64,000 nucleotides of DNA. Source: Myxococcales bacterium. Lineage in GTDB: Bacteria; Myxococcota_A; Polyangia; Polyangiales; Houyiibacteriaceae. The position numbers were made by a program, and so were the translations under genes. A model generated the notes under the pieces. It saw only the letters and a program-made list of their open reading frames with translations. It searched no databases and was not told where the DNA came from. Of the stretch, positions 1 through 6,849 are shown one piece after another (position 1 is the stretch's first letter; every line of letters begins with the position of its first letter). The DNA is taken from positions 1-64,000 of the forward strand of contig JAOTYL010000001.1 of NCBI GenBank assembly GCA_029861865.1, written 5' to 3'.

Positions 1-103
1 GGACTTATGTCCGCTCCGACTTGAAGCAATCCAGTCCCAACCGAGTCCCGCGCAGGAAAAAGGGGACAGTCCCCTTTTTCCTGTCAGTGCCAGTGTCAGT
101 GCC
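1..103. repeat. 103-bp direct repeat, copy A
   Basis: Bases 1-103 are identical to 5938-6040. The copy contains a short GGACTTATGTCC palindrome at its left end, a long palindrome at 53-83 and the first units of the hexamer array. The window starts at base 1, so the repeat may extend further left. The two copies bracket the transposase, reverse transcriptase and mobilization genes. Confidence 0.95.
53..83. repeat. 31-nt palindrome with GGGGACAGTCCCC core
   Basis: Fifteen-base arms pair perfectly around a single central A: an AGGAAAAAGGGGAC arm, extended by one C/G pair, faces its complement. As RNA or single-stranded DNA it would form a very stable hairpin. The same core recurs at 5990-6020 and, with different outer bases, at 41334-41352. 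Palindromes of this kind are typical substrates of Y1 REP-type transposases, and one such gene lies at 480-1397. The pairing of palindrome and enzyme is inference. Confidence 0.9.
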
Positions 104-216
104 GGTGCCAGTGCCAGTGCCGGTGCCAGTGCCAGTGTCAGTGTCAGTGCCAGTGCCAGTGTCAGTGCCAGTGTCAGTGCCAGTGTCAGTGCCAGTGTCA
201 GTGTCAGTGTCAGTGT
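85..216. repeat. CAGTGY hexanucleotide array, 22 units
   Basis: Twenty-two head-to-tail hexamers, mostly CAGTGC and CAGTGT with a few CGGTGC variants, directly follow the palindrome. The open frame through it (a Pro-Val-Ser-Val polymer) is a by-product of the repeat, with no credible start or domain. I treat the array as non-coding. Confidence 0.95.
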
Positions 217-479
217 TACAGCAAAAGATCTGACCTACAAAAAGATCAAAAGATCTGACCGAGGTTGGCGCTGTTCAAAGCGAGACGTCGACGAGGACGC
301 GAGCACGACTCGAGGCGGTTCAAGTACGATGGTCTGCATCCATGGCGCGTCGGATGCTTGTAGACCGTTGAGTGTCGGAGTCGTGCAGCGACCGAACATT
401 GCAATTGCAGCATCGTGAACGCACGTCGGCTCCGCCGCAGTGGAAGCCGTGGCTGATCGCGCTACGACGGCCTAGAGGC
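217..479. other. Intergenic DNA with a short direct repeat
   Basis: This stretch separates the hexamer array from the 3' end of the Y1 transposase gene. The 13-mer AAAAGATCTGACC occurs at 223-235 and again at 248-260. Nothing else coding or structured is evident; open frames here are antisense to, or read into, the transposase. Confidence 0.6.
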
Positions 480-1397
480 CTACGGCCCCGGTCCACACCG
501 GGCACCGTGGTACACGCGCATCCACCAGGTGCCTTCGGGGAAGCAGACGCTGCGGTCTCCAGCGGTCCACCTCGCGAGGGCGCGTTGGTACTGCGCCGCA
601 AACGCGCGCAGACGCTTGACCGCTTCGGTCGCGGCGCTTCGATGCCCGGCCGCCGCAAATTGCGGATTCAAGCTCCCAAACACTTCGTAGCTCTTGGCTC
701 GCTTGGTGTGTGCGAGTCGCAGCACGCGCCTCGGACCCACAAAGGCCATGCCGGTGCGCTTGGCCTTGTTCCAGGCTTGATGTTGCCGCTCCCGCACCCG
801 TTCGGTGATGCGCTCGCGCGCGAGCTCTGCACCATAGTCGAGCTCGAGTGCGACCGGCATCTGCAGCCGAAGCTCGATGACCTCGGGCCACTCGGGGTTG
901 TTGGGGTCGAAGTAGTGCGCGGGCCGCTCAGCCCGGATGACGCGGGTGCCGATGTGTGCTGGGAGCGTGTGTGCCCCAGGCCAGTCCTTGGCGTAGCGTA
1001 CCGCAAGCGCTTCGACCGGGTTGGCGATGAGGTACGCGATCGACTCGATCATCGCCTCCGGGGTCACAAGGGCATGGGCGCCGCTACTTCGTTTGTTGAA
1101 GACTTCCTCGGGCCATCCCCGGTAGGCCTTGGTGCACAAGGCAAGATTGCGGTGAAAGGTCTGTAGGAATCGTGGAAGCTCGCCCCGGACGTCGGTGACG
1201 ACCTCGTGCGAGTGGGTCGACATGAGGCAGGCGGCGTGGACAAGGACGCCATGAAGCTGCGCGGCATGAGCTAAGCAATACCAATAGGCTTGCTCCATCT
1301 GCCGGGACAGATCGGGATTGAGCAAGAAGTGGCGACGGGTGGTGCGCCGAGACAGGGCGAGAGTGGTCCCGGGGTCCACGATACGAGGTCGTGTCAT
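480..1397 (-). CDS. REP-associated / IS200-like Y1 transposase
   Basis: This 305-residue protein resembles the Y1 transposase family (IS200/IS605 TnpA and REP-associated RAYTs), single-strand nucleases acting through a catalytic tyrosine. The N-terminal half has the usual layout: an RRTTRRHFLLNP start, a Tyr-rich helix, then MSTHSHEVV at about residues 59-67, which takes the place of the HUH metal-binding motif. The later IANPVEALAV segment matches the family's I..NPV motif. The C-terminal 100 residues are Arg-rich. Start is the ATG at 1397; no good Shine-Dalgarno precedes it. REP-like hairpins lie just upstream. No terminal inverted repeats of a classical IS are visible. The non-hydrophobic Ser between the two His residues is slightly atypical, so activity is uncertain. 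Confidence 0.75.
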   Translation of the reverse strand: MTRPRIVDPGTTLALSRRTTRRHFLLNPDLSRQMEQAYWYCLAHAAQLHGVLVHAACLMSTHSHEVVTDVRGELPRFLQTFHRNLALCTKAYRGWPEEVFNKRSSGAHALVTPEAMIESIAYLIANPVEALAVRYAKDWPGAHTLPAHIGTRVIRAERPAHYFDPNNPEWPEVIELRLQMPVALELDYGAELARERITERVRERQHQAWNKAKRTGMAFVGPRRVLRLAHTKRAKSYEVFGSLNPQFAAAGHRSAATEAVKRLRAFAAQYQRALARWTAGDRSVCFPEGTWWMRVYHGARCGPGP

Positions 1398-1532
1398 ACC
1401 GTCTTTGACAGAAGCGAGAATGATGCCAATCGGGTCTCTCCTGGTTTCGCGGACTTAGGCGGCTCCCCGTGGCGGATGGACGGTCGCCCGCCGGCGGACG
1501 CCAACGCACGAAACTACCGAGCAATCTGTGAG

Positions 1533-1562
1533 GCACCGCCACGTTTTCCGCAACGTCGGTGC
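1533..1562. repeat. REP-like hairpin, copy 1
   Basis: GCACCG-CC-ACGTT pairs with AACGTCGGTGC around a short TTCCGC loop, leaving a two-base bulge in the left arm. An imperfect stem of this size with a conserved head sequence is what REP/BIME elements look like, and it sits next to a RAYT-like gene. Confidence 0.7.
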
Positions 1563-1689
1563 GATCTTTGTTTCGTTTTGTGCCAATCGGGTCTCTCCTG
1601 GTTTCGCGGACTTAGGCGGCTCCTCGTGGCGGATGGACGGTCGCCCGCCGGCGGACGCCAACGCACGAAACTACCGAGCAATCTGTGAG

Positions 1690-1719
1690 GCACCGCCACG
1701 TTTTCCGCAACGTCGGTGC
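1690..1719. repeat. REP-like hairpin, copy 2
   Basis: This is the second copy of the same 30-base hairpin, identical in its stem to the one at 1533-1562. Confidence 0.7.
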
Positions 1720-1746
1720 GATCTTTTGTTCCGAGCAATCTGTGAG

Positions 1747-1776
1747 GCACCGCCACGTTTTCCGCGACGTCGGTGC
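1747..1776. repeat. REP-like hairpin, copy 3
   Basis: This third copy has a single change in the right arm (GACGT for AACGT), which weakens one stem pair. It belongs to the short unit 1731-1790, which lacks the left part of the 157-bp repeat. Confidence 0.65.
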
Positions 1777-1969
1777 GATCTTTGTTTCGTTCCTGGCATC
1801 GCCATCGGAACCTGTTTACAGCCACAACGGGTCCTGCGATGATGGCCTACTCGGGTCAGGCGCGGAAACGCATCGTGCCTGCTGACGCCCTTGCCGACAC
1901 CGGCATCGGCTTGTTTGTCGACGTCCTTGCCGTCACTGGCATCGGCGCCATCAGGAAAGGGACGGAACC

Positions 1970-2776
1970 ATGAGGAAAGTTTTGATTTCTGCGACCCTGG
2001 CCTTGGCCACCGTGGCCGTGATGCTGGTCGCCGCTGGGGCGACCGAGGCGAAGGGACCGAAAGCGAGCTTGCTTTCCGCGACCGAGTGCGCGCTCGACCT
2101 CGGCATGGGTAGTGCCACGTTGGTGGTCACGACCACGCTGACGAACCAGAGCAGCGGAAATGTGATTGCGGAGGTGCGAGAAGAGGGCGTGATTGAGGGC
2201 ACCTTCAAGGAAGTGGGTTCCCGTGGCAACACGAACCTCACATTTGACGACGCCCCCATCTACCCGGCGGAGGTCGACCCGCAACTGACGATCACTGAAG
2301 AGTTCGACATCTGCGACGTCTTCCGCGTTGCCAGGGAGCTGAATGCCAAGGCCACCGTCAACTATGGGGTCTCAGGCGGCGATGAAGCGACACGAACCGT
2401 GATGAATCGGTGTACCGATAACCCGGACACGGAGGAGGATGAGGGTCCCATCTACGTGGAGGACTTTTTCGATCAAATCGAAGCGGCCTGTGCAGCCGTG
2501 GCGTGCCCCTGCCAAGAGGCGTACGATGCCGTCGTATTCGACCCCGCACCGGACAGATGCGAGACCGACAACTTAGAAACTGCGACGCTGACAAACGTTA
2601 GCATCAACAACCTAAGTCCCGACACACTAAGACAGGAGTCAACCCATATATGCATAGCCGCACAGGACGGGCTGAATACTGAGTTTATATTCGTATCCAG
2701 CGAGGAGGCAAGCGCCTGTGTCCAAGCCATTCTTGACCGCGCTACCGCTGAAGGCGTGATGTGCACAGTGTTTTGA
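1970..2776 (+). CDS. Secreted cysteine-rich protein of unknown function
   Basis: This is a 268-residue protein with a clear Sec signal peptide (RK at the N-terminus, then a hydrophobic run ending in AGATEA). The mature part holds ten cysteines, including a CPC pair, suggesting a disulfide-bonded exported protein. I recognise no family. A purine-rich GGGACGGA lies just upstream of the ATG. The gene converges with the reverse transcriptase gene and their 3' ends overlap by 35 bases, so the last dozen residues, including a terminal MCTVF, are encoded opposite the RT C-terminus. The first two thirds have ordinary GC-rich codons, but about 2565-2770 is distinctly AT-richer (AATACTGAGTTTATATTCG). 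That change suggests a chimeric or recently altered 3' end. Confidence 0.7.
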   Translation: MRKVLISATLALATVAVMLVAAGATEAKGPKASLLSATECALDLGMGSATLVVTTTLTNQSSGNVIAEVREEGVIEGTFKEVGSRGNTNLTFDDAPIYPAEVDPQLTITEEFDICDVFRVARELNAKATVNYGVSGGDEATRTVMNRCTDNPDTEEDEGPIYVEDFFDQIEAACAAVACPCQEAYDAVVFDPAPDRCETDNLETATLTNVSINNLSPDTLRQESTHICIAAQDGLNTEFIFVSSEEASACVQAILDRATAEGVMCTVF

Positions 2777-3746
2777 GTATGGTTGGGTGTCGGGTCTCTG
2801 GGCACCGCGCCCACCCGCACCACCTTCTGATGTACGCGTCCAACCGGGGGGAGCCGCAAGGCTCCCTCCGGTCCTGCTCGTAAAGCCGGTGCGCACGTTC
2901 GAGGAATCGCTCCACCGTCGCCCGCGCCAGCGTGAGCCGGCCAGGCGCGAGGTGGTAGCCGAGGAAATCGAAGCCGCGCTCGACGCGGCCGATGAAGGTC
3001 TTGTCCTGGGCTTTCTCCAAGCCTAGGCCCGTGAGTGTCTCGTTCACGATCTTCACCGCGCGGCGCAGTTTGTGGCGCGTGGGCGCGAGCACGATCACGT
3101 CGTCCATGTAACGGACGAAGAAGAGGCCGGTGGCTTCGACGCGCTGGTCCAGCTCCGCCAGGAAGAACGCACCGAGCAGGGGGGAGAGCGGGCAGCCGAG
3201 CGGGATGCCGCGCCGGTGCTCGAAATAGAGTCCGCCCCGCTCGGCGACCCGCCCGCACATCTGGCCCACGAGGTTGAGCACGTCGCGGTCCGGGACGACG
3301 GCCGCCAGTCGATCCAGAAGCTTCACGTGGTCGATCGAGGCGTAGTAGCTCGCCACGTCGGTCTTGAGCACGAAGCGTGCGCTGGGGAGCTGCCGCATGA
3401 CCCGGCGCACCGCGGCCTTGGCGCCCCCGTTGCCTTTCACGTGGACGCAGCGGCGTGAGACGGACAGGCGCTCGTCGAGCACGGCGGCCAGCGCCTTGAG
3501 CACCAGCGCATCGCGGGCCGACCACAGGTCGATCTCCTCGCCACTCTCGCGAGTGACGCGCTCCTGCAGCCCGAAGCGAAAGCGCCCGCTGCGCAGCTCC
3601 GCTTGCACCTCGGACTTCTCCGACGGCCAGGTACGCCGGAACGACCAGACATCGGCCACGTCGGGCCAGCGCCGCCGCTGCGTGCAGAGCCAGCCGTAGG
3701 CGCGGTCGAGCACGGCGTCCGAGGCCAGGCGGTCGGTGAGCCTCAT
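2742..3746 (-). CDS. Reverse transcriptase, group II-intron-like, unclassified
   Basis: A 334-residue RNA-directed DNA polymerase. Ordered RT motifs are visible: the RCVHVKGNGGAKAAVR block, LKTDVASYYASIDH (motif A, catalytic Asp), RGIPLGCPLSPLLGAFFL where group II RTs have PQG, FFVRYMDDVIVLAPT (motif C, YMDD), and RVERGFDFLGY near the thumb. It has no endonuclease domain and no obvious maturase domain, and no intron RNA was recognised around it. The motif is also not the SQ-type motif of diversity-generating retroelement RTs. It therefore fits the stand-alone group II-like RTs whose functions are mostly unknown. It lies downstream of a relaxase and overlaps the secreted-protein gene tail to tail. 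Start is the ATG at 3746. The tail after RRWCGWARC may be an extension into the neighbouring gene. Confidence 0.85.
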   Translation of the reverse strand: MRLTDRLASDAVLDRAYGWLCTQRRRWPDVADVWSFRRTWPSEKSEVQAELRSGRFRFGLQERVTRESGEEIDLWSARDALVLKALAAVLDERLSVSRRCVHVKGNGGAKAAVRRVMRQLPSARFVLKTDVASYYASIDHVKLLDRLAAVVPDRDVLNLVGQMCGRVAERGGLYFEHRRGIPLGCPLSPLLGAFFLAELDQRVEATGLFFVRYMDDVIVLAPTRHKLRRAVKIVNETLTGLGLEKAQDKTFIGRVERGFDFLGYHLAPGRLTLARATVERFLERAHRLYEQDRREPCGSPRLDAYIRRWCGWARCPETRHPTILKTLCTSRLQR

Positions 3747-3997
3747 GCGTGGCGGTGAAGACTACCGCCCGAGCCGCGATCCTCAGAGCCGGCGATCCAC
3801 CACCATTGACAATATCTCGGTAAACAGTGGCGGGTGTTCTTGCGGCGCTCTGGGGGTAAAGGAGACGGGTCTTTTCTCGAAGTCGCGATGCTTTGCGACG
3901 CCCGGCGTAGAGACCACGATATGACAGCGCAGGGCACGCGCTGGAGCGAAGCCCGCGCTGCATTCGGCGTCTAGCATACACTTCTTCATTCTATTCC
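3747..3997. other. Intergenic DNA between relaxase and reverse transcriptase
   Basis: About 250 bases lie between the relaxase stop and the RT start. The right part is AT-richer than its surroundings (TTCATTCTATTCCCTATATGG near 3985-4005). No intron domain V-like hairpin, template repeat or convincing small gene was recognised. If the RT copies its own transcript, this is where a non-coding RNA would most naturally sit. Confidence 0.5.
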
Positions 3998-5239
3998 CTA
4001 TATGGAATGGTTGGAACGGCCTCGTTCCGGCTCTCGTCGCCGCAGAAGTCGAATCGCACGAGCGTCGCGGTGTGCGGCGCGACTCGCGACGAAATGACGC
4101 CATGTGCCGGGGTGCGGAGTCTTCTGAATCGCCCTCCGTTCGGCTGCGAGCGTCCGCTTGAGGGCCCGGGATTCGATGGCTTGGCGGAGCGCCAGTTGTT
4201 CCAAGAGTCGTTTCCGGTCGCGGCGGGACACGGGTAGGGTGGCGATCCCGCTCCGCTGACGACGATACCTCCGCTTGAGTTGTCCACGCTCGCGAGAGGC
4301 GGCGTCTCGGTAGCTGCTCCAGGCGTGTTCCCGCTGCAGACGGGCCTGGTCGAGGGACTGCTCGTATTCCTTCCACAAGCCCTGCGGCGCGATGGCCGGG
4401 ACGGGGGAATATCGCCGAATCGCGGTTCTTGCCGCTTCCAGGTGATGCGCGGGCGCTGGCTGGAAGGCTCCGAACCGTTGGCAGAGGCGCGGCTTGCTGA
4501 GCTCGCGGCCGACGAATGACGCCTTCACACGGACGCCCCGCTCAACGTCCTCGAAGACGAGCCCGTTGCCATGCAGTCGAAGCACAACGCCAAGACGGGC
4601 GCACGTCTGATGTAGCTCGTCCCAGCTCCGCAACTCCCCGGCCTGAAGGGCGGGACCGAGCTTCTTTCGGGCCCAGCGAGCAAAGCTTTCGATCCCGTGG
4701 TGGGCTTCGCAGTCCGCCGCCCTCTGCGGGACTTTCTCACGATCGCGCACTCTGGACTGAAGCGGCGTGAGTCCGAGCTCTGGTTCAAGGACACGGCCCG
4801 CGGTGAAGAGCTTCTGGTGATCCCACGCCGGCGAGTGAATCCGAAAGGTCTCCGGGTGGATCTTGTGGATGGCCACGTGCACATGCTCGTGGTCTTTGTC
4901 GTTGTGACGGGCGGCGATGTACTGGTGGCCGGAGAACCCCAAAGTCTCCACCAGGTTTTCCACAACACGCCTGAGCTCGTTCCCGTTGAGGCTTCGGTCC
5001 TCCGGGTGAAGGGAGATGACCATGTGATACGTGCGGTTGTTGCCCGCGCGGGTGTTCTGCGCATGCACGGCCTCGACGAGTCGGCACGCGAGCTCAAGGT
5101 CGCCGGGCCCGGTCACGCCAGGAAGATTGGCGGCCAGGAACCAGGTCGCGCGCGGCTTGTCGCTTCGACCCCGAATGTAGCGCCCGAGCTGACGAAAGCC
5201 TCGGTTGCTTGCCGATGCACGTTGGTGCCGAATTATCAC
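3998..5239 (-). CDS. MobP-type relaxase (IncP TraI-like)
   Basis: This 413-residue protein begins with a relaxase domain like TraI of IncP plasmids. It carries a Tyr in LGRYIRG at about residue 21 (candidate nicking tyrosine), RTYHMVISLHPED, and the metal-binding motif RHNDKDHEHVHVAIHK. It would nick one strand at oriT and pilot it for conjugative mobilization. The chosen start is the GTG at 5239, because it overlaps the stop of mobC (GTGA), a translational-coupling arrangement. A longer frame to 5269 is open but less likely. The second half is basic and partly coiled. It ends well short of full-length TraI and has no primase domain, so it is either a short mobilization relaxase or a truncated one. 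Confidence 0.85.
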   Translation of the reverse strand: MIIRHQRASASNRGFRQLGRYIRGRSDKPRATWFLAANLPGVTGPGDLELACRLVEAVHAQNTRAGNNRTYHMVISLHPEDRSLNGNELRRVVENLVETLGFSGHQYIAARHNDKDHEHVHVAIHKIHPETFRIHSPAWDHQKLFTAGRVLEPELGLTPLQSRVRDREKVPQRAADCEAHHGIESFARWARKKLGPALQAGELRSWDELHQTCARLGVVLRLHGNGLVFEDVERGVRVKASFVGRELSKPRLCQRFGAFQPAPAHHLEAARTAIRRYSPVPAIAPQGLWKEYEQSLDQARLQREHAWSSYRDAASRERGQLKRRYRRQRSGIATLPVSRRDRKRLLEQLALRQAIESRALKRTLAAERRAIQKTPHPGTWRHFVASRAAHRDARAIRLLRRREPERGRSNHSI

Positions 5240-5697
5240 GGATGGCCTGCTAAACGCTCGACCGCCCAACGGACTTGGATGATGGAGTCGAGAAGCTCGA
5301 GGTTCAGCCTGTTGTGGCTGGATGGATCAGACACGCCCTCCCGGATGGCGAGCTTGAGGAGGCCGCCGATGCGGTTGAGGTCGGCGTGAACCCGCGAGAC
5401 CTCGGTAAGGGCTTGCGCGTCGACTGTACTTTCGAGGCGAGCGGTCCTGAGACAGCGTCGGAGGACCTCTGCGCGCGAACAGCTCGTCTGTTGAGCGAAG
5501 GTGTCGAGCCGACTGAAATCGTCCTCGTCCATGCGGAACGAAACCATTCGGGATTTCTGCTTCCTGTGGGCGCCAGGTTCGAAATTTAGATGGCCTACCG
5601 AGTGAGGTTCGACGGGCAAGGTCGAGCTCGGCTCGTTGACCTGACGTTGACGTGGCGATCTGAAATCAAGTGATTTGGCGTGACGAGTGGTGAACAT
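5236..5697 (-). CDS. MobC/TraJ-like relaxosome accessory protein
   Basis: A 153-residue protein encoded immediately before the relaxase with a four-base overlap. RMVSFRMDEDDFSRLDTFA followed by SRAEVLRRCLRTARL is a ribbon-helix-helix DNA-binding pattern. The next part, VHADLNRIGGLLKLAIREG, is the MobC-type helical segment, in which N.IG.LL is typical. It should bind oriT and load the relaxase. The first 45 residues are low-complexity, and the true start could be the internal Met before VSFRM. Position and motif together make the assignment good. Confidence 0.8.
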   Translation of the reverse strand: MFTTRHAKSLDFRSPRQRQVNEPSSTLPVEPHSVGHLNFEPGAHRKQKSRMVSFRMDEDDFSRLDTFAQQTSCSRAEVLRRCLRTARLESTVDAQALTEVSRVHADLNRIGGLLKLAIREGVSDPSSHNRLNLELLDSIIQVRWAVERLAGHP

Positions 5698-5760
5698 GGC
5701 GATGCAGGTAAGTCCCGACGATTGTTGGTAATTGGTTTAGATCATTACAGGTAAGAGAAG
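5698..5760. other. Candidate oriT region upstream of mobC
   Basis: Mobilization operons usually carry oriT just upstream of the accessory gene. Here the 8-mer CAGGTAAG occurs twice in direct orientation (5705-5712 and 5748-5755), with an inverted repeat GTAAT/ATTAC (5728-5732 and 5744-5748) between them. No nick sequence could be assigned. The call rests on position and repeats. Confidence 0.35.
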
Positions 5761-5782
5761 CGTAGCGATCGTGGGTTCAGCG

Positions 5783-5806
5783 ACTTCGAATCCCGCCCCC
5801 GGCACT
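5783..5806 (+). other. tRNA 3'-end-like fragment, possible attachment site
   Basis: TTCGAATCCCGCCCCCGGCA followed by CTA reads like the T-loop, 3' T-stem strand and 3' acceptor strand of a bacterial tRNA. The bases before it (GCGAC) do not pair with CCCGC, so only the 3' part of a tRNA is present. Integrated elements that target tRNA 3' ends leave exactly such a fragment at the distal end, next to the mobilization genes. An intact tRNA would then lie left of this window. Resemblance by chance cannot be excluded. Confidence 0.35.
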
Positions 5807-5937
5807 ACCTAACAGGCCTGCAAGTGCGGCTTAGGCGTTCCAGGTGTTCGAGTTGGTTGCACGGGACTCGCACCCGTCGGGTGTACTCGCCCCGCGTTGC
5901 GTGGCTGCGTACTGGGGCTGGATGGCTTCAGCTCCGC
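5807..5937. other. Intergenic DNA, weak tRNA-like arm
   Basis: No gene is seen. On the minus strand near 5850-5880, ACGGG-TGCGAGT-CCCGT could fold as a T-arm with one change from the usual TTCGA loop, but no complete cloverleaf follows. Confidence 0.4.
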
Positions 5938-6040
5938 GGACTTATGTCCGCTCCGACTTGAAGCAATCCAGTCCCAACCGAGTCCCGCGCAGGAAAAAGG
6001 GGACAGTCCCCTTTTTCCTGTCAGTGCCAGTGTCAGTGCC
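5938..6040. repeat. 103-bp direct repeat, copy B
   Basis: This copy is identical to bases 1-103. Perfect identity over 103 bases, 5.9 kb apart, implies recent duplication, gene conversion or recombination. The copies diverge only inside the hexamer array. Confidence 0.95.
5990..6020. repeat. 31-nt palindrome with GGGGACAGTCCCC core, second copy
   Basis: This is the same perfect 15-base-arm palindrome as at 53-83, inside direct repeat copy B. Confidence 0.9.
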
Positions 6041-6207
6041 AGTGCCAGTGCCAGTGTCAGTGTCAGTGCCAGTGCCAGTGTCAGTGTCAGTGTCAGTGTC
6101 AGTGCCAGTGTCAGTGTCAGTGTCAGTGTCAGTGTCAGTGTCAGTGTCAGTGCCAGTGTCAGTGCCAGTGTCAGTGCCAGTGCCAGTGTCGGTGTCAGCG
6201 TCAGTGT
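6022..6207. repeat. CAGTGY hexanucleotide array, 31 units
   Basis: About 31 hexamers run from the palindrome to just short of the isomerase gene stop at 6225. The count differs from the 22 units of the first array, as expected for slippage-prone repeats. Long open frames through it on both strands are artefacts. Confidence 0.95.
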
Positions 6208-6224
6208 CCGAGCACGAGTGCGCG

Positions 6225-6824
6225 TTACCGGAGGCCTAGGGACCAGGCTATCGCCGCTCCTAGGCGGTCGTTGCCCCAAAAGAGCTCTTTGCCGACTGTG
6301 AAGCTTGGGGCGCCGAAGATTCCGTGGTGCTTGGCTTCCTCGGTTTGGGCGCGGAGTCGTTCTTTGTTGGTGGGCGCGTCGGAGGCCTCGATCACGGTGG
6401 CCGAATCGCGGCCGAGGTCGGTCAGGATCTCTGCGAGCACACCCGTATCGGAGATTTCACGATCCTCGGCGAAGTTTGCGACAAAGACAGCGCGGGTGAG
6501 CTCCGCACACCAACCCTCATCCGCAGCGATGCAGGCGATGCGTGCTGCCCGTAGCCCGTTGCGCGGAAAAACCGATGGTCGGCTGAAGTCGAGCGCATAC
6601 TCGTCGCAAAGCCGCTCGAGGTCCCGCCACATGTAGCGACCCTTCGTGGGATAGATGTTGAAAGGTGAATCGTTCCAGCCTTGCTCCGCGAAGATCGGGC
6701 CAAGCAAGAAAGGCCGCCAGACCAACTGCGCGCCAGCCGCGTCAGCCACGGCTTCGATGCGCATTGCAGATAGATAGGAGTACGTGCTCGCGAACTCGTA
6801 CCAGAAATGAACCGGATCCTTCAT
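6225..6824 (-). CDS. 2-hydroxychromene-2-carboxylate isomerase-like (DsbA/kappa-GST family)
   Basis: A 199-residue thioredoxin-fold protein of the DsbA/kappa-class GST family, matching glutathione-dependent 2-hydroxychromene-2-carboxylate isomerases (NahD). It has VHFWYEFASTYSYLSA at the N-terminus, where Ser replaces the DsbA CxxC, VWRPFLLGPIF, an all-helical insert, and GIFGAPSFTVGKELFWGNDRL with the cis-Pro loop and the WGNDR motif at the end. Family members act in aromatic degradation, but no such pathway genes are nearby, so the substrate is open. It is flanked on both sides by hexamer arrays; one ends 17 bases beyond its stop and the other begins about 25 bases before its start. Confidence 0.85.
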   Translation of the reverse strand: MKDPVHFWYEFASTYSYLSAMRIEAVADAAGAQLVWRPFLLGPIFAEQGWNDSPFNIYPTKGRYMWRDLERLCDEYALDFSRPSVFPRNGLRAARIACIAADEGWCAELTRAVFVANFAEDREISDTGVLAEILTDLGRDSATVIEASDAPTNKERLRAQTEEAKHHGIFGAPSFTVGKELFWGNDRLGAAIAWSLGLR

Positions 6825-6849
6825 CGGTGTTCGGACCCTAGCAAGAAGG

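Larger units (their letters stand above)
1424..1735. repeat. 157-bp tandem duplication beside the transposase start
   Basis: A unit starting TGCCAATCGGGTCTCTCC at 1424 is repeated at 1581, a 157-base period, almost without change. Each unit ends in a segment beginning CCGAGCAATCTG that includes a hairpin. That segment alone is repeated a third time at 1731-1790. Confidence 0.9.

Noticed and set aside
21-233. Open frame through the first hexamer array coding for a Pro-Val-Ser polymer; similar frames at 5809-6301
   Set aside because: These are products of the hexamer repeat being free of stop codons. They have no conserved start, domain or ribosome-binding site.
480-1397. Complete insertion sequence with terminal inverted repeats
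   Set aside because: No terminal inverted repeats or target duplications frame the transposase. This is normal for Y1 enzymes, so ends could not be set.
1424-1790. CRISPR array
   Set aside because: There are only two to three long repeats of 157 or 60 bases, with no spacers of regular length and no cas genes.
1970-3746. Diversity-generating retroelement
   Set aside because: The RT lacks the SQ-type motif, no accessory Avd-like gene was found, and no template/variable repeat pair with adenine-specific changes was seen in the window. Only the possible AT-rich rewriting is kept as a finding.
2473-3981. 502-residue frame on the minus strand over the RT gene
   Set aside because: It is a GC-rich shadow frame with low-complexity Arg/Pro composition, while the RT frame carries all the motifs.
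5838-5905. Complete minus-strand tRNA
   Set aside because: One T-arm-like hairpin can be drawn, but anticodon and acceptor stems do not form and no CCA end is visible.
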